Positions 43,602 through 52,439 of a DNA stretch of 64,000 nt are shown here, one piece after another. The notes under the pieces are model-generated. The model saw only the letters and a list, made by a program, of their open reading frames with translations. It searched no databases and was not told the DNA's origin. Each line of letters begins with the position of its first letter. The first letter of the stretch is position 1. Origin of the DNA: Puniceicoccaceae bacterium (GTDB taxonomy: Bacteria; Verrucomicrobiota; Verrucomicrobiia; Opitutales; JAFGAQ01); contig JANQOQ010000006.1 in the NCBI GenBank assembly GCA_028285755.1, forward strand, positions 248,001 to 312,000, written 5' to 3'. A program made the translations under genes and the position numbers.

Positions 43602-44605
43602 GCCAGAAATACCATATATTGACTATCGCTGCGATCGCAGTCGGGTTAATTTTGCTCTTTTTGGCTCTGCTACTTTTTGGGAGTGTGCCGCTGTCTTTGA
43701 ATCAGTTACTGAATGGCCTAACAAATAGCACGGAGTCCATTGAGCGTAGCATTATTCTGGAATTGCGTTTACCCTATGCGGTTACGGCTGCGCTAACCGG
43801 AATCATGCTCGGGCTTGGGGGGCTAGTCATGCAAAGTCTACTGCGCAACCCTTTGGCAGAGCCCTATATTCTGGGGTTAAGCTCGGGAGCGAGCCTGGGA
43901 ATTGTATTGCTAAACCTCGGGATGTTCGCCGGCGCATTATCCATGCAGGTACCGGTATCCTCGGTAGTTGCAGCCTTTGCCGGCTCGATGGTGATTCTCG
44001 TAATTGTGCTCTCACTCGCTAATAAGGCGCAGGATACCACGCTGCTCATCTTTGGGCTGATGGTCAGCTATTTTACTTATTCGGTGGTCAGCTTGTTGGT
44101 CTTTTTTAACTCTCCGGAAGCGCTGCGACGCTACTTTGTCTGGAGCATGGGAAGCTACGCGAACACGACGTGGATCGAGGTATTAATACTCACGGTAACT
44201 GCCATTATCGGAGTAATATACATTCTTAGCCGGGCAAAGGCCCTAGATGTTTTGTCTATGGGTAGCCACTACGCTGCAAGTGTAGGTTATGCTCCAAAGC
44301 GAGAGCGCTGGCTCTTACTACTCACCGTCGCACTGATGGCCAGTGTGTGTACCGCTTACTGCGGGCCTATCGCATTTCTGGGCATCGCAGCCCCCTACCT
44401 TGCAAAAACACTTTTTAGAACCAGTAGTCACCGCATCATAATCCCTGCCGTTATATTGACAGGTTCCTTTTTGTCACTGCTTGCGGGATTGATTGCCAAA
44501 GCTCCGTGGTCTGCCGCCACCCTGCCCTTTAATGGAGTCGCCGCACTCTTTGGTGCACCCATCGTGGCATTTATGCTTTTAGCAAGGAACCGTAGAATCT
44601 TATAG
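43598..44605 (+). CDS. btuC: ABC transporter permease, BtuC/FecCD family
   Basis: A 335-residue permease with about ten helices. RLPYAVTAALTGIMLGLGGLVMQ and NPLAEPYILGLSSGASLGIVL are the canonical FecCD/BtuC stretch, and YCGPIAFLGIAAPYLAKTL is the coupling-helix region that contacts the ATPase. It is translationally coupled to btuF and followed 3 nt later by the ATPase. Confidence 0.9.
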   Translation: MSQKYHILTIAAIAVGLILLFLALLLFGSVPLSLNQLLNGLTNSTESIERSIILELRLPYAVTAALTGIMLGLGGLVMQSLLRNPLAEPYILGLSSGASLGIVLLNLGMFAGALSMQVPVSSVVAAFAGSMVILVIVLSLANKAQDTTLLIFGLMVSYFTYSVVSLLVFFNSPEALRRYFVWSMGSYANTTWIEVLILTVTAIIGVIYILSRAKALDVLSMGSHYAASVGYAPKRERWLLLLTVALMASVCTAYCGPIAFLGIAAPYLAKTLFRTSSHRIIIPAVILTGSFLSLLAGLIAKAPWSAATLPFNGVAALFGAPIVAFMLLARNRRIL

Positions 44606-44608
44606 ATC

Positions 44609-45406
44609 ATGTCTCAGTCGGAAGCATTTGAAATCAGTCTTGAGTCCCTGAAGCTGGGATACCCTCAAAAAGGAATGAGTGGATGGAGCTCTGATTTTGA
44701 AATTTCGCTCAATATCCAAGCGCCTGCATTCATCTGTCTAATTGGGCCAAATGGCGCCGGTAAAAGTACCCTACTCAAAACTCTCGGAGGTTTCATCGAG
44801 CCCATATCAGGTAAGATCGCATACAACGGGACTAACATCCACGACCTGTCTTATAAACGCCTCGCTACTCAACGCAGTTTCTTAAAGGCAGAGAGCTGGC
44901 GCCCTGCGTGGACTCAGGCGTATGACTGGGTTGCCCAGGGGCGCAGCCCGTATCTCGGCTGGAGTGGCAAACTCACTAAAAAGGATCACAAAGTCATTGA
45001 TGAGTCGCTCGAACTGGTGAATGCAGCCCATCTGAAGGCTGTTGAAGTTGACTCCTGCAGCGATGGTGAGTTTCAGCGACTAAATATTGCACGCAGCCTT
45101 AGCCAGCAATGCCCGCTCTTATTGCTGGATGAGGCGATGGCCCATCTGGATGTTACGCAACGCGTGGAAATCATCAGCCGCCTGAAGGACTATACCCGGG
45201 CGCAAAACCGCATAACGATCATCAGCATCCACGATCTAGCACTCGCCTTCGAATACGCGGACCAGATTTTTTGCGTTCAGCAGCCCTCGATCTTTGAATG
45301 CGGTACAGCAGATGAACTGATTCAACGTAACTGCATCTCACAGGTGTTCGATAGTGAAGCCGTAAAGTTTGATGTAGAATCCGGGCAGTTCCGCCACATC
45401 CAGTAA
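44609..45406 (+). CDS. btuD: ABC transporter ATP-binding protein (BtuD-like)
   Basis: A 265-residue ATPase. Walker A GPNGAGKST (46-54), signature and Walker B SDGEFQRLNIARSL and LLLLDEAMAHLD, and the switch His in ISIHDLALAFEYAD. The signature is SDGE rather than the standard SGGE, and the D-loop neighbour is DEAMAHLD rather than DEPTxxLD. SDGE is known in some FecE-like ATPases, so this is a variant and not proof of inactivity. It is the last gene of the B12 import operon. Confidence 0.88.
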   Translation: MSQSEAFEISLESLKLGYPQKGMSGWSSDFEISLNIQAPAFICLIGPNGAGKSTLLKTLGGFIEPISGKIAYNGTNIHDLSYKRLATQRSFLKAESWRPAWTQAYDWVAQGRSPYLGWSGKLTKKDHKVIDESLELVNAAHLKAVEVDSCSDGEFQRLNIARSLSQQCPLLLLDEAMAHLDVTQRVEIISRLKDYTRAQNRITIISIHDLALAFEYADQIFCVQQPSIFECGTADELIQRNCISQVFDSEAVKFDVESGQFRHIQ

Positions 45407-45411
45407 AACGA

Positions 45412-45975
45412 TCAGCTCTTGAAATGCTCGCTCACGGCCTGGCAGATGATCTCGACACTCGCCAGCTTGCCCTTCCCTTCATAACCGCAGGCAAGCATCC
45501 CGATATCCGGCTCAATGAAGCTGTGGCCTCGTTGCTTTAAAGTCGCGATATTTTGCTGAGTGACCGGATGGTCCAGCATCTTGCCATTCATGGCCGGTGC
45601 GATCATGACAGGTGCAAGCGTTGCCAGGTAAATATTCGACAATAAGTCAGGTGCAAGCCCATGGGCAAACTTCGCCAGGGTATGAGCCGTTGCAGGAGCT
45701 ATCAGCAAAAGCTCGGCACTGTCCGCAAGGTCGATATGTCCGGGCTCCCACTTTTCTTCGACCTCCCACATATCCGTTGAAACCGAATTCCGGGACATCG
45801 TCTGCAGTGTGATCGGCGCGATAATTTTAGTCGCTTCAGAAGTCATCACTACGTGCACATCTACTTCCCATTTAACCAGTTGAGAACAAATATCAGCAGC
45901 CTTATAGGCGGCTATGGAGCCAGAGACTCCAAGGACGACTCGCTTTCCTTTAAGATGCGCGTATGACTCACTCAT
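45412..45975 (-). CDS. coaC: phosphopantothenoylcysteine decarboxylase (free-standing CoaC)
   Basis: A 187-residue flavoprotein of the HFCD family that decarboxylates phosphopantothenoyl-cysteine in CoA synthesis. LGVSGSIAAYKAADICSQLV binds FMN, HIDLADSAELLLIAPATAHTLAKFAHG holds the catalytic His, MIAPAMNGKML is the PAMNxxM loop, and MLACGYEGKGKLAS the substrate clamp with the redox Cys. There is no fused CoaB ligase domain, unlike the usual CoaBC. It is convergent with btuD, 5 nt apart. Confidence 0.92.
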   Translation of the reverse strand: MSESYAHLKGKRVVLGVSGSIAAYKAADICSQLVKWEVDVHVVMTSEATKIIAPITLQTMSRNSVSTDMWEVEEKWEPGHIDLADSAELLLIAPATAHTLAKFAHGLAPDLLSNIYLATLAPVMIAPAMNGKMLDHPVTQQNIATLKQRGHSFIEPDIGMLACGYEGKGKLASVEIICQAVSEHFKS

Positions 45976-46225
45976 AATAAATTAACTTATTTGGAATCGG
46001 CTCACTGTAAAGCTCTTAGAGCTCGAAGCTTTACTTGACTTCAACTCTGTCGATATATGTTATTAAGAAACATGGATCATTTAATTACACAGAATCTACT
46101 GGCGACCCTACTCCCCATGGGGGGATAAGTCATATACCTGTGTACCGATTAATAACGCGTTGATTTAAACTAAACGCTCCTCTTCAAAACCAAATTTAAA
46201 TGATCAGATAATTCTTTCGAATACC

Positions 46226-47908
46226 ATGTCCCAAATAGATATTTCACGTAAGTATAAGCCGTTTAACCGCATAGACTTACCTAATCGTAGCTGGCCGGAT
46301 AATGAGATCACCCAGGCCCCGATCTGGACAAGTGTTGACCTGCGTGACGGCAACCAGGCCTTGCCCAATCCCATGAATCTTGAGCAAAAAACGGAGCTTT
46401 TCGATTTATTGGCGGAGATCGGTTTTAAGGAAATCGAGGTGGGTTTCCCTTCGGCTTCCGATACCGAGTTTGCGTTTACGCGTAAGCTGATTGAAGAAAA
46501 CCGTATCCCTGATGGCACTGCCATCCAAGTGCTTTGCCAGGCACGCGAGCACTTGATCAAACGCAATTTCGAATCTCTTCAGGGTGCAAAAAAGGTGATC
46601 TTTCACCTCTATAACTCCACGTCCCCGTTACAGCGACGCATTACCTTCGGTATGGATCGCGAGCAGATCAAGGCCATCGCTGTTCAGGGCACGCGTTGGA
46701 TCAAGGAGCTGCGACCTACTCTGCCGGATACTGAGTTTATCTTACAATACTCGCCGGAGAGCTTCTCCGATACTGAGGTCGATTACGCACTGGAGGTGTG
46801 CGAGGCAGTCATGGATGTCTGGGAGCCGGACACTGAAAACAAGATAATCCTGAACCTGCCTGCAACGGTAGAGATGTCCACTCCGAACATCTATGCAGAC
46901 CAGATCGAGTGGTTTTGCCGAAATATGAAGCAACGGGATCACGCGATCATCAGCCTGCATACGCATAACGACCGCGGCACGGGCGTAGCAGCTACTGAGT
47001 TGGCCTTGCTTGCCGGTGCTGATCGGGTGGAAGGCACCTTGTTTGGCAATGGTGAGCGCACCGGGAATCTGGACATTATCACGGTTGCATTAAATATGTA
47101 TTCGCAGGGCATCGATCCCGAATTAGATTTTAGCAACATTCCGAAAATCACGGATGTTTGCGAACGCTGCACCGGTTTACCGGTTCCACCACGGCAACCC
47201 TATGGGGGCGAACTGGTATTCACTTCGTTCTCTGGATCTCACCAGGATGCGATTAAAAAGGGAATGGATGCCCGCAAGCAGACCGGAGATGATCTCAACG
47301 CTCCGTGGGCAATCCCCTACTTACATATCGACCCGACAGATGTTGGCAGGACGTATGAGGCGATCATCCGTATCAATAGCCAGAGCGGCAAAGGTGGCGT
47401 CGCCTATATTTTGGAGAAGGAGTATCATTTCGATCTGCCCAAGGCCATGCACCCGATCGTCGGAAAATACGTGAACGATGAGGCCGATCGTCAACAACGG
47501 GAGCTCACCAATGATGAAATCTATCGAATATTTAAGGCAGGCTTCATCAATCTGGAGGCTCCTTTGCAGCTCATTGCTTACGATATCCACCGCGACAAGG
47601 AAGATACGCATTTGTTTCACATAACAGGATCGCTTGCGCTGAACGGTGAGCACCGTGAATTCTCAGGCGAAGGTAATGGCCCGATCAATGGATTTACCAA
47701 TGCACTGGAAAAAATGGGAGCCAAGGACTTTAAGCTGCTCGACTATCGGCAACACGCCGTCGGCAGTGGCTCGGCTACGCAGTCCGCCGCCTACATTCAG
47801 ATTCAGACTGACCAGGGCTCGACCTTCTGGGGATGTGGAGTCGATACGAATATCGAATTGGCAGGGTTGCTCGCGCTGACCTCAGCCTACAATCGATCCA
47901 AGGCATGA
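46226..47908 (+). CDS. leuA: 2-isopropylmalate synthase (long, LeuA type 2)
   Basis: A 560-residue enzyme for the first committed step of leucine synthesis. WTSVDLRDGNQALPNPM holds the catalytic Arg-Asp, HTHNDRGTG the metal His, and LFGNGERTGNLDI follows. It opens with KYKPFNRIDLPNRSWP, typical of the fungal-type long IPMS, and has a C-terminal regulatory domain (from about 430) that binds leucine. The 250 nt upstream stretch shows no attenuator I can recognise. Its stop overlaps the SUI1-like gene start (ATGA). Confidence 0.95.
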   Translation: MSQIDISRKYKPFNRIDLPNRSWPDNEITQAPIWTSVDLRDGNQALPNPMNLEQKTELFDLLAEIGFKEIEVGFPSASDTEFAFTRKLIEENRIPDGTAIQVLCQAREHLIKRNFESLQGAKKVIFHLYNSTSPLQRRITFGMDREQIKAIAVQGTRWIKELRPTLPDTEFILQYSPESFSDTEVDYALEVCEAVMDVWEPDTENKIILNLPATVEMSTPNIYADQIEWFCRNMKQRDHAIISLHTHNDRGTGVAATELALLAGADRVEGTLFGNGERTGNLDIITVALNMYSQGIDPELDFSNIPKITDVCERCTGLPVPPRQPYGGELVFTSFSGSHQDAIKKGMDARKQTGDDLNAPWAIPYLHIDPTDVGRTYEAIIRINSQSGKGGVAYILEKEYHFDLPKAMHPIVGKYVNDEADRQQRELTNDEIYRIFKAGFINLEAPLQLIAYDIHRDKEDTHLFHITGSLALNGEHREFSGEGNGPINGFTNALEKMGAKDFKLLDYRQHAVGSGSATQSAAYIQIQTDQGSTFWGCGVDTNIELAGLLALTSAYNRSKA

Positions 47909-48297
47909 GTCGCAAAAAACAGAACCGCATCGATACCGGCGGAGACAATCGCTCACTGGAAAACAATCCTTTTGCATCTTTGAACATGGGTGCAGATCTA
48001 CCCGCCGGGAGCGTAAAACCAAAGGTAAATCCACCTGCTAAAAAGCCCAAAAAAGGTATGCGGCTGGACGTACGGCTCGAGAAAAGTGGACGGGGTGGCA
48101 AGATCGTTACCGCAGTCTATGGAGTAGCCCCCCTCGGGGATACCCGCAAAAAAGAAATATTACTGAAGCTCAAAAAGAAGCTAGGCACTGGTGGAACCAT
48201 TAGCAGCAATAGCCTTGAAATACAGGGCGATAATTTGAGCTCCGTAATGGAGCTCTTGGAAAAAGAAGGATTTCAACCGGTTAAAACCGGTGGCTGA
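47905..48297 (+). CDS. SUI1-domain translation factor (YciH-like)
   Basis: A 130-residue protein: a basic, Pro/Lys-rich N terminus (about 1-52) and a C-terminal SUI1/eIF1 domain with EKSGRGGKIVTAVYG, LKLKKKLGTGG and SLEIQGDNLSSVMELLEKEGF. Bacterial YciH proteins of this kind affect initiation fidelity under stress. The start at 47905 is chosen because it couples to the leuA stop; an open frame upstream lies inside leuA. Its stop is adjacent to that of convergent tatA. Confidence 0.88.
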   Translation: MSRKKQNRIDTGGDNRSLENNPFASLNMGADLPAGSVKPKVNPPAKKPKKGMRLDVRLEKSGRGGKIVTAVYGVAPLGDTRKKEILLKLKKKLGTGGTISSNSLEIQGDNLSSVMELLEKEGFQPVKTGG

Positions 48298-48579
48298 TTA
48301 ATCAGCGGTAGGAGCGGTCTTTGCGACTTCCGGCTCTTTCTTGGGAGCTTCTTCACGCGCAGCGGTTTGCGGAGGTGTAGTCACCTTCTTAGGCTCTTCA
48401 TCCATCGCTGAGCGAATATCCTGCTCCACTTCAGTGGTAGCCTTTTTAAACTCTTTGATCGATTTACCAAAAGAGTAAAACAAGTTGGGGAGTCTCTTAG
48501 CGCCAAAGAAAATCAGAACGACAAAGAAAATAATTACCAGCTCCATCGGGCCGATATTTTGTATAAATGCAAGATTCAT
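48298..48579 (-). CDS. tatA: twin-arginine translocase subunit TatA/E
   Basis: A 93-residue protein: one N-terminal helix (PMELVIIFFVVLIFFGAKRLP), then an amphipathic helix (LFYSFGKSIKEFKKATTEVE) and an acidic, Pro-rich tail. The F-G-x-x-R-L-P hinge is diagnostic. It forms the Tat export pore with TatC, which is not in the window. Its stop abuts the end of the SUI1-like gene. Confidence 0.93.
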   Translation of the reverse strand: MNLAFIQNIGPMELVIIFFVVLIFFGAKRLPNLFYSFGKSIKEFKKATTEVEQDIRSAMDEEPKKVTTPPQTAAREEAPKKEPEVAKTAPTAD

Positions 48580-48655
48580 AAGGGTTATACTGATAAATTA
48601 ATGTTTCAGATACAATAAAATTAATAGGCTGATACGATTTGTCAAAGGGGACTGC

Positions 48656-50497
48656 TTAGTTATGCGAGTCTGTAGAGAGTTTGACGGCGTTTTGCGACCC
48701 TTGTTCACCTTCGATGAAGCCATGCAACTGGCGGATGCGGGTTGGGTGCCGCATTTTGCGCAATGCCTTAGCCTCGATCTGGCGGATACGCTCCCGGGTG
48801 ACCTTAAACTGACGTCCGACTTCTTCCAGCGTACGGCTGTAACCATCGGTTAGTCCAAAACGCAGAGATAGTACGCGACGCTCGCGCTCATGCAGAGAAT
48901 CCAGGACATCCACGATCTTCTCACGCAACATACTATAGGCGGTCATATCGTAGGGATTTTCAGCTCCCTTATCTTCGATGAAATCACCAAAATTCGTGTC
49001 ATCACTATCGCCTACCGGGCTCTGAAGGCTGATCGGTTGTTGCGCCATTTTCATAATGGTCTGCACCTTATCGATGGGGAGCTGCATTTCATTCGAAACT
49101 TCCTCTGCAGTCGGCTCGTGTCCAAGCTCCTGAAGCAGCTGCTTTTGCACCTGGATAACCTTATTAAGCGTCTCGATCATGTGCACGGGGATACGAATCG
49201 TGCGCGCCTGATCCGCAATCGAGCGGGTGATTGCCTGGCGAATCCACCAAGTTGCATAAGTCGAAAACTTATAACCACGGCGATACTCAAACTTCTCAAC
49301 CGCCTTCATCAGCCCCATATTCCCCTCCTGGATCAAGTCGAGGAAAGATAATCCACGGTTCGTATATTTTTTGGCGATACTGATAACCAAGCGTAAGTTT
49401 GCCTCCACCATTTCAGTACGGGCATTGTGCGCATCGCGCATTCCTTTGCGCACATCGCGGATCACACGTGCGAGTTCCAGTGCAGGGATGCGCCAGTTCT
49501 TCTCGATTACATCCAGTTGCGCATTCAACGCATCCACATCGATGTTCTGGTGCTTGCGCGTGATTCCCCGTTCGGCGAGCTTGAGTTGCTCTTCAATATC
49601 TTCGATCTCCTTTACAAACGGATCGAAAGTATTCAGCAGCTCTTCAAATATCTTCAGTTTGAAGCAAAATTTCTTATGAATGGGTCGCAGGGATTCTTCA
49701 TACTTGCGGTAGCGGGTCTTCGCACGCTTGCGGCTGGCTTCCAACTCATTGCGGTAAGTATCATCCCATGCCTTGTCCAGTTTTTCCTGAATAGCTTCCG
49801 CCTGCTCGATAAGCTCAGGTAGACTGTTAAAATACTGCTCGCGGCTCTCGATTTTTTTATCCAGTACCACCTGGTCAAAACGCTCTTCGCGCTTCAACAG
49901 CTTCCTGGCAAGATTGATTTGGAAAGTGTTGGTGATCGCATACTGGAATAGGACCGACTGCGCATTCTGCTCTGCCCGTTCTATCTTTTTGGAAATCGCG
50001 ACTTCCTGCTCGCGGGTAAGCAAGGGGACCTGCCCCATCTGCTTGAGATACATGCGAACGGGGTCATCCAGAATGTCTGACTGTTGGCCCTTGACGCTCT
50101 CTTCATGCTCAAGCACTTCTTTCTTACGCTTCAGGGTCTCTACTTCACCCGTATCCAGAATCTTGAGCTCCAGATTATTGAGAATGGTGATAACGTTCTC
50201 AATCTCCTCGGGATTACTGGCACGCTCGCCGAGTGCCTTATTAATTTCCTTGTAAGTTACGTGCCCTTGCTCCTTTGCAAGCCGGATCAGGCTGCGTACT
50301 TTTTCATTAATTTTTTTACTAGCCCGGCGTCGACGACGTTTCTTGGGCTGCTCATCGCCTTCAGTAACTTCTTCTTCGATTTCCAGATCGTCCAATCCTT
50401 CAACGGATTCAAGGACTTCTTCTTCCACTGGATCTTTGGTTTCGGTTTTCTTCGATTTAGGTGATGACTTGGTACTTTTAGCTTTAGATTGAGCCAT
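48656..50497 (-). CDS. rpoD: RNA polymerase primary sigma factor (sigma-70)
   Basis: A 613-residue group 1 sigma factor. After an acidic and basic N-terminal segment (about 1-70) come region 1.2 ([20 protein letters not shown]), a non-conserved insert (about 190-335), region 2 ([51 protein letters not shown]), region 3 and region 4 ([36 protein letters not shown]). It recognises housekeeping promoters. It follows dnaG, a remnant of the classical rpsU-dnaG-rpoD operon; rpsU is elsewhere in this window. Confidence 0.97.
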   Translation of the reverse strand: MAQSKAKSTKSSPKSKKTETKDPVEEEVLESVEGLDDLEIEEEVTEGDEQPKKRRRRRASKKINEKVRSLIRLAKEQGHVTYKEINKALGERASNPEEIENVITILNNLELKILDTGEVETLKRKKEVLEHEESVKGQQSDILDDPVRMYLKQMGQVPLLTREQEVAISKKIERAEQNAQSVLFQYAITNTFQINLARKLLKREERFDQVVLDKKIESREQYFNSLPELIEQAEAIQEKLDKAWDDTYRNELEASRKRAKTRYRKYEESLRPIHKKFCFKLKIFEELLNTFDPFVKEIEDIEEQLKLAERGITRKHQNIDVDALNAQLDVIEKNWRIPALELARVIRDVRKGMRDAHNARTEMVEANLRLVISIAKKYTNRGLSFLDLIQEGNMGLMKAVEKFEYRRGYKFSTYATWWIRQAITRSIADQARTIRIPVHMIETLNKVIQVQKQLLQELGHEPTAEEVSNEMQLPIDKVQTIMKMAQQPISLQSPVGDSDDTNFGDFIEDKGAENPYDMTAYSMLREKIVDVLDSLHERERRVLSLRFGLTDGYSRTLEEVGRQFKVTRERIRQIEAKALRKMRHPTRIRQLHGFIEGEQGSQNAVKLSTDSHN

Positions 50498-50535
50498 GTG
50501 TTGAACGAGAAATGGTGGTGGTCTGGACAGTGCTT

Positions 50536-50580
50536 AAAAAAACCCTCTTGAAATACTATTTTGAAGCAGGAAGTCAAGAG
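50536..50580 (-). terminator. hairpin with T-run between dnaG and rpoD
   Basis: On the minus strand CTCTTGA (50580-50574) pairs with TCAAGAG (50551-50545), then GG and seven T follow. It lies 6 nt after the dnaG stop. TTGACT in its 5' arm could also be the -35 of an rpoD promoter (TTGACT, 16 nt, TATTTC), so the site may both weaken read-through and start rpoD. The 22 nt loop makes it a modest terminator. Confidence 0.5.
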
Positions 50581-50585
50581 AATTA

Positions 50586-52412
50586 TTAGGTAAGGGAGTG
50601 CAATTCTACCCGCTTTGCAATCTTTATTTGCAATTCTTTTTTTTCATTAAGCAATGCTAATTGCTGATCGATCGCATCGGGCTGCATCTGATTAATCTTT
50701 CGCTCCAGGCTTCTAAGCTGCCTTTTGTCACGACGATGCTGCAACCGGGCAATACATAACCGGAAACTTTGGTCCTTATCATCGTAGTTAGGTTCGCGTG
50801 CCAGCACCTTATATAAATAGTTAATTTCTTCATCGGTCTCAGCTACCATTCCATTGTCCTGATTGGGGTCCCATTCAGGATTTTCCATAAGCTCAATGGC
50901 AATACGGTTCAGTAAACGCCCATTGAGATCATCTTCATTTACGAGTGAATCGATTTCAAACAGTGCCTCCTGCCTGCGTAGCTCCGGGTAATGCAGGATC
51001 AAATGCAGTAAGTCCGACTCTGAGGTGGTTAACTTGCTGTTCAGTACAGGCATTTCACTAGATGCTGTATTCAAATCGTTCGGTCGTGTTTTTCTTCGGC
51101 TCCATCGTTGGTAATCCTCACGTATTGCCGATAAATCAATGTTCGTTAGGCTTGCGAGACGTTCAAGCAGTCCGCCCACGATCACTTGGGAAGGGCTCTG
51201 ATTAATGGCTTCAAAGCACTCCTCAAGCGCCCTCGCCTTTTGTTCCGGATTCGATGCTTCAGCGAAGGACGACTTCACTAAAAATTGCACTACGTCTACC
51301 GCGTCTTTTTTGAGTTCCTCAAAGCCCTCCTTCCCCTTGTCCTTCAAGAATAAATCCGGGTCATCGCCTTCTGGAAGTAGTATGAAATGCACTTCCAAAC
51401 CTACCGAAAGCGACATCGCCACAATTCGGGATGCTGCTTTAAAGCCGGCACTATCCCCATCCAGGAAGCAAATCATGCTCGGGTGGTAATTCTTCAGTTT
51501 CGCCAGCTGATTTTCTGTAACCGCAGTACCCTGAGGTGCAACTGCCTGATCTATGCCCACCGACCAGCAGCGCATGGCATCCAGCTGCCCCTCGACCATC
51601 ACAAAGGGTAATCCTTTACCCACATATTGCCGGGCATGATGCAGCCCAAAGAGCACGTTGCTTTTATGGAAAATCAGGGTCCCCGGTGAATTTACATATT
51701 TTGCCTCGTGGGCGGGATCATCCTTGGGCGTCGTCGGCATCTTGCGGGCCGTAAATGCGATCACCTTTCCGTTTATTTCACGAATGGGGATCATCAAGCG
51801 CCCCCGAAACCGTGCGAACGGGCGAAACGTCTCTGAGTTTCCCCGAGAGAAAAAGAGCCCGCTTTCCTCGATCATCTTATCTGAAAATCCTTCCGATTTG
51901 AGCAACGGAAATAACCCCTTACCCTCAGCAGGGGCATACCCGATTTGATGTTCCTTTGCGAGCTCACGACTGAATCCCCTACCCGACTCCCAATACTCCA
52001 GGGCTTGCCGGGATTCCGGATTATCTTTGGTAAGTTCTTGAGCAAAATAGCGTGAGGCGATTTCATGGAGCTTGAGCAGGTCCCGGCTTCCGCCCGCAGG
52101 TCGTTTGGCGCCGGTGCTGCTCTCATACTCCAGGCGCACATTAAAGCGCTCTGCAATATGCTCTACCGACTCCACGAAGGTGAGATTTTCCTTAAGCTGG
52201 ATAAAGCGTATCGCATCTCCCCCCTGTGACGTGCTGAAACAATAGAAAAATCCTTTTTCCGGATAAACATAGAACGAAGGGGTCTTCTCCTGTGAAAACG
52301 GGCTGAGCCCTTTCCAGGAATTGCCCGCACGACTTAAGGTCACATAATCAGAGACGACCTGGTAGAGATCGACCTGCTGCTTTAAGTTTTCGATGGATTC
52401 CCGCTTAATCAC
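50586..52412 (-). CDS. dnaG: DNA primase DnaG, zinc-finger ligands replaced
   Basis: A 608-residue primase that makes RNA primers at the replication fork. The N-terminal CHC2 domain keeps its shape (GLSPFSQEKTPSFYVYPEKG, then YCFSTSQGGDAIRF), but of the four zinc ligands only Cys58 remains: positions 37, 40 and 61 are Ser, Ser and Thr, where E. coli has Cys40, His43 and Cys64 at the same spacing. The TOPRIM core is intact (VMVEGQLDAMRCW, LDGDSAGFKAA, DDPDLF). The C-terminal helicase-binding part is divergent. It lies 27 nt after the TPR lipoprotein gene. Confidence 0.94.
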   Translation of the reverse strand: MIKRESIENLKQQVDLYQVVSDYVTLSRAGNSWKGLSPFSQEKTPSFYVYPEKGFFYCFSTSQGGDAIRFIQLKENLTFVESVEHIAERFNVRLEYESSTGAKRPAGGSRDLLKLHEIASRYFAQELTKDNPESRQALEYWESGRGFSRELAKEHQIGYAPAEGKGLFPLLKSEGFSDKMIEESGLFFSRGNSETFRPFARFRGRLMIPIREINGKVIAFTARKMPTTPKDDPAHEAKYVNSPGTLIFHKSNVLFGLHHARQYVGKGLPFVMVEGQLDAMRCWSVGIDQAVAPQGTAVTENQLAKLKNYHPSMICFLDGDSAGFKAASRIVAMSLSVGLEVHFILLPEGDDPDLFLKDKGKEGFEELKKDAVDVVQFLVKSSFAEASNPEQKARALEECFEAINQSPSQVIVGGLLERLASLTNIDLSAIREDYQRWSRRKTRPNDLNTASSEMPVLNSKLTTSESDLLHLILHYPELRRQEALFEIDSLVNEDDLNGRLLNRIAIELMENPEWDPNQDNGMVAETDEEINYLYKVLAREPNYDDKDQSFRLCIARLQHRRDKRQLRSLERKINQMQPDAIDQQLALLNEKKELQIKIAKRVELHSLT

Positions 52413-52439
52413 AATTGCAAGGAACAGGAACTATAGCGA

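Noticed and set aside
46113-46122. CCCCATGGGG palindrome before leuA as a terminator or attenuator
   Set aside because: No loop, no T-run and no leader peptide rich in Leu codons was seen.
47833-48297. 154-residue SUI1-like protein starting inside leuA
   Set aside because: ATG 47905 couples to the leuA stop and gives the normal basic N terminus; the longer form would overlap leuA by 76 nt.
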